From assembly GCA_039545295.1 (NCBI GenBank), contig BCIK01000005.1, forward strand, positions 345,142-409,141: DNA of 64,000 bases, in the 5' to 3' direction. Source of the DNA: Udeniomyces pyricola. Taxonomy: Eukaryota; Basidiomycota; Tremellomycetes; Cystofilobasidiales; Mrakiaceae. A program made the position numbers and the translations under genes. Each line of letters starts with the position of its first letter. Within the stretch, counting starts at the first letter, position 1. The notes under the pieces were generated by a model. That model worked only from the letters and a program-made list of their open reading frames with translations. It did no database searches and had not been told where the DNA came from. Below, piece after piece: positions 53,111-64,000 of the stretch.

Positions 53111-55512
53111 CCCCTCACCGCCTCATTCGGCCTCGCCCATCTTCCACGACCTATACATGACCAAGGTTCGCTTTGGCGATGCCAAAATGATCGACTCTCG
53201 TCCGAAGGGCGACGATGACGCCGTTGACGGTACGCAAGCTGTTTCGTTCGCTCTGTCTGTCGATGCCGTTGTTCGAGAGCTGATCTTGTGTAATTTACTT
53301 TGCATGGCTCGTTCAACCTGACAGATCCTTACTTCAACTACTATTCCTCGTGAGATCAGCACACGAAAAAAGCCCTTGACTCCATCCGCTTCTGCAGGAA
53401 TATCCTCGTTTGGGACAATCTCCTGCCTGAGTGCTGACGGCTGGATTCTGGTCCTGCCTACGCCTCTCTCCTGCCTTGTCTTCGGTATGACGTGTATTGC
53501 TATCATGATACTCTTCCATCACAGCCTTCAAAACCAAGCCAATATGCTGAGTGATACGCTTCGGACGAATTCTTATCGTCGAGCTATCCTCGGCAACGCC
53601 ATCCCTTCCTTCCAAAACAAAACCGTCATGGACGTTGGCGCAGGCAGCGGGGTCCTAACCTTTTTCGCCGTTGAGGCGGGAGCGAAGAAGGTATTTGCTA
53701 TGGAAGCCAGCAACATGGCCAGTAAGATGCAACTGGTGGGTTCCGCATGGAAAGGAAGAAGTACCATCGGCTCGACTCCGTTGGCAGCTAGAAGGGCCGT
53801 CTAACGCGTCTGATTTGGGTTTGCCAACTTAGATCGTCGACGGGGCCAACCGAGGAGGACTCAACCCTCATCTCAAAGACAAGATCAAGATCGTCAAGGG
53901 AAAGATTGAAGATTATCACGGAGACAAAGTTGATACGTTGATATCAGAGCCCATCGGGGTCCTTCTCGTCCATGAGCGAATGGTGAGCTGCGCAACTATA
54001 TACCTGCATGGCATAGCATGTCGGACAAGCCGACTTCGATGGAAGGAAAACCCCCTACTTACCCTGACTATCGCTTGTTGTGGGAACAGATCGAATCGTA
54101 TATTCATGCTCGTGACGAGTTCTTGAAACCTGGCGGTTGTGAGTCTGAGCTGTAACGATTGAGAAGCTGCTTGGTCAAGCAGGCTCTGACTTTTCCTTTC
54201 GCGTCTTTCTCAAGCCATGCTTCCTAGTTCGGGAACCATTCATCTCGCCCCGTTCACGGATGAGGGTCTTTACATTGAGACGCTCACCAAGGTCAGCAGA
54301 TCGCTTCTCGATGTGATACGTTTGAGAACACCGTTTCGGCTGACTTGCTGACCGTTTTCACGGGCTTTTTTTTTCTTCTCATAGGGAGCGTTTTTTGACT
54401 CGGAACTCTACGGCATCGATATGACGGCTCTGGCTCAATCTGGTGAGTTTGACTGATACAATGCGAGAATTGAACAACATTGTGGGTTTAGACTCATCCT
54501 ATCGTTACGCATACCCTACCCATCAGCACGCGACGAGGTGTTTCAACAGCCGGTTGTTGGGCTCTTCACCCCTACTCAACTGGTTGCCAATGTATCTGCA
54601 CAGCATTGCCTTGATTTTTACACCATTACTCAAGAGGTAAGTCACCCAGAACCTGAATCTCGAAGCGTTGCTTTGCATCGAAAGGCGCAAGTCTGATAGC
54701 TTTCGGACTCCTCTCGCTTACTCGCAGGAACTGAGAACGTTTGAGATCCCTCTGGACTGGGTCATCGAGCGGACTTCGTAAGTGTTGTCTCGTGCCAGGT
54801 ATCATTCTTTGACCGTAAGATCCGGATCATGACCAGTCATTCTTAACCATACATATCATCTGGTCGCTTTGCAGCCTGATTCACGGCGTCAGTTCCTTCT
54901 CGTCTCGTGTGATACTCTCTGACTTGTTTCCACAGTTTCGGCTGATACTCAATCCTGAATGTCGTATCACCTTTCTTTGGTGACTAGGTCGCGACTTGGT
55001 TCGACATAGACTTTTCCCCTCCCCCTACGGCGACTGCATACGACCCGCTGGCCGGGCTTACGTGGGAGGCTCAAGTCTGGTCCCCCTCGGAACGTGTGCT
55101 GGGCTCAGCGGTCCACCCTCCTCCTTTAGCCCAGGGTCTCCGTACGACGCTTTCGACGTCACCCCATGCTGGTAAGACTCACTGGCAACAATGTCGCTTG
55201 CTGTTCCAGGAACCTCTTGCCGTCAACGTTGGAGAGCGAGTTCAAGGTAAGCACGTACTCTTTCCCTGGTGACAATAAGAAGAACATAACATCGTGTTGC
55301 TGCCGATAGCTTGACGGAACAACCACATTTTTGCTCTTTTTCTTCCATCAGGTCTGATGAAATTCCAAGTCAACGATCAGCGGTCGTACGACATCAAGAC
55401 CGAACTGTATCTCGTCCGGTCGTCGAACCAGGGAGACAAGGACCCATTGACGACCCGGATCGCGATGCACTCGCTTCATCTTCAAACGTTCAACTACGCT
55501 TACACTGGATGA
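53079..55512 (+). CDS. Protein arginine methyltransferase, CARM1/PRMT4-like, 5' truncated by gap
   Basis: SAM-dependent arginine N-methyltransferase. The visible coding part begins after the gap, with TKVRFGDAKMIDSRPKGDD, then PYFNYYS and LQNQANMLSDTLRTNSYRRA, matching the YF-x-x-Y / QQNML-x-D-x-x-RT-x-x-Y block of CARM1. Motif I: VMDVGAGSGVLTFFAVEAGA, then KVFAMEASNMA. The double-E loop is SEPIGVLLVHERM, with both Glu present. Later exons give ESYIHARDEFLKPGG, SSGTIHLAPFTDEGLYIETL, FQQPVVGLFTPTQLVAN, FEIPLDWVIERT, VATWFDIDFSPP, THWQQCRLLFQEPLAVNVGE and SYDIKTELYLVRSS. It ends LQTFNYAYTG-stop (55510-55512). The THW loop and the YTG end follow CARM1/PRMT4 rather than PRMT1 or PRMT3. At least nine exons remain. 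Confidence 0.85.
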
Positions 55513-56408
55513 TGATGATTGATATGAACCAGCCGATGGCAGGGGTAGAGCATGCCCTGCTGGTTTCGTGAGAAATGAAAAGGGAAAATCAAAGAGTTCA
55601 CGAGGCCAAACACCAAGCAGACACGCGAGCAAAAGTCAGACGTCACGCGTCGGCTGGAGGCTGACACTCGACTAGATGCCGACGGGCGCGATAATAATAT
55701 AGGACACGTCGGAGGCGTACTTGCGGCGGAATATTCGATGAGCAGATGCAGCTTGCAGACAGGCCGGCAATTACTACAACTGCTGACCTGATCGAATTGG
55801 ACCTGGGATTGACCTCCTTCATTCCCAATCTCGCCCTGCCCATCATCGCCTTTGACGTCAACCAGCTCTTCCCGACTTTCTCGCATCCTCCCTCTCACTT
55901 CCTCCCTCTTCCTCTTCCTCTTCCTCTTTCTCTTTCTCTCGTCTACCCTACCTGTTCATACCCCTGCTCATCCGCTTAGCTGCAGACAACCTCCCACAGC
56001 CAACCTCCACGGCACGCGTGCTTCTCGACCCTCCCCGGCCGACAGCAGGTCACAAGGAAGCTACGGAACGGGTCAGCACCTTTGGCCCCATTCTCTGATC
56101 TCCATTGCTTGCTTTGTCTGCTCTCGAACACGACCCTAAGTCCTCGGCGATCAGATACTCAAACGTTTCCCGGTTGCTTACACAGGTCCTGCCGGCGTCC
56201 TCGTACCCATCACTCGGCTCCCAATCGCCCACGGACATCTCCCCTCCCTCCTTCCCCTTGGTGGACTTCTCTACCCAGCTCCTTCCGTCCCAAGGCTTCC
56301 AAGCTTCCTCCGGATCACCTTGCTGCTTGATCTACCCACCGCTTCACGTTCCGCCCTCGTCTCGCATCCTTTTCAGTTCTTCATTTGCACTCAACGCTCC
56401 TCGCTACC
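55513..56408. other. Intergenic region upstream of the RIM15-like kinase
   Basis: About 0.9 kb between two plus-strand genes. A CTCTTC/TTCCTC microsatellite-like tract occupies about 55905-55945. The right half is C/T-rich, consistent with a long 5' UTR for the kinase gene. Plus-strand frames in 55852-56330 are Ser/Pro-rich and look like UTR rather than protein. Confidence 0.35.

Positions 56409-64000
<7,592 letters not shown>

Noticed and set aside
55852..56330. Plus-strand Ser/Pro-rich frames upstream of the RIM15-like gene
   Set aside because: They overlap in different frames, are derived from a CTCTTC microsatellite and C/T-rich UTR, and show no family pattern.

Overview
The window looks like nuclear DNA of a basidiomycete fungus. 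Most genes are cut into many exons by short introns (mostly about 50-110 nt) with GTRNGT-like donors, CTRAY-like branch points and pyrimidine-rich acceptors. The recognisable proteins are fungal and conserved: NIC96/NUP93, ENP2, GRASP/GRH1, DOT1, STE11, a RIM15-like kinase and a YBT1/VMR1-type ABCC transporter. I cannot name the genus. There is one 100-N assembly gap (52979-53078) inside a poly-C region. Exon joins were made by eye from reading frame, splice sites and family motifs, so gene spans are firmer than individual boundaries.

Layout: 74-921 (+) 3' end of an amphiphysin-like BAR-SH3 adaptor. 1177-8084 (-) large ABCC transporter. 8909-9740 (-) unrecognised gene. 10452-15128 (+) long disordered and coiled-coil orphan. 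15987-17347 (+) disordered orphan. 17583-18744 (-) NAD(P)HX epimerase. 19445-20080 (+) small uncertain gene. 20499-24477 (-) nucleoporin NIC96/NUP93. 25269-32140 (+) three tandem secreted class 3 lipase genes, the first apparently decayed. 33229-38281 (+) STE11-type MAPKKK with SAM, RA and kinase domains. 38930-42237 (+) ENP2/NOL10. 42560-44449 (+) GRASP. 45553-48081 (-) DOT1. 48553-49857 (+) protein ending in an alpha-crystallin-like domain. 50485-52787 (-) GT8 glycosyltransferase. Gap. 53079-55512 (+) CARM1/PRMT4-like arginine methyltransferase, 5' end lost in the gap. 56409-64000 (+) RIM15-like PAS kinase, cut by the window end.

Functionally this is mostly ordinary chromosomal housekeeping: nuclear pore, ribosome biogenesis, Golgi, chromatin and metabolite repair, plus two signalling kinases. 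The accessory part is the lipase cluster. I found no mobile element, CRISPR array, rRNA or tRNA. The features most worth a second look are the lipase cluster with its decayed copy, the low-complexity insertion inside the GRASP domain, the CARM1-like enzyme in a fungus, the alpha-crystallin domain on a disordered protein, a 13-nt microexon in ENP2, three orphan genes, and the repeated long poly-C/poly-G runs.
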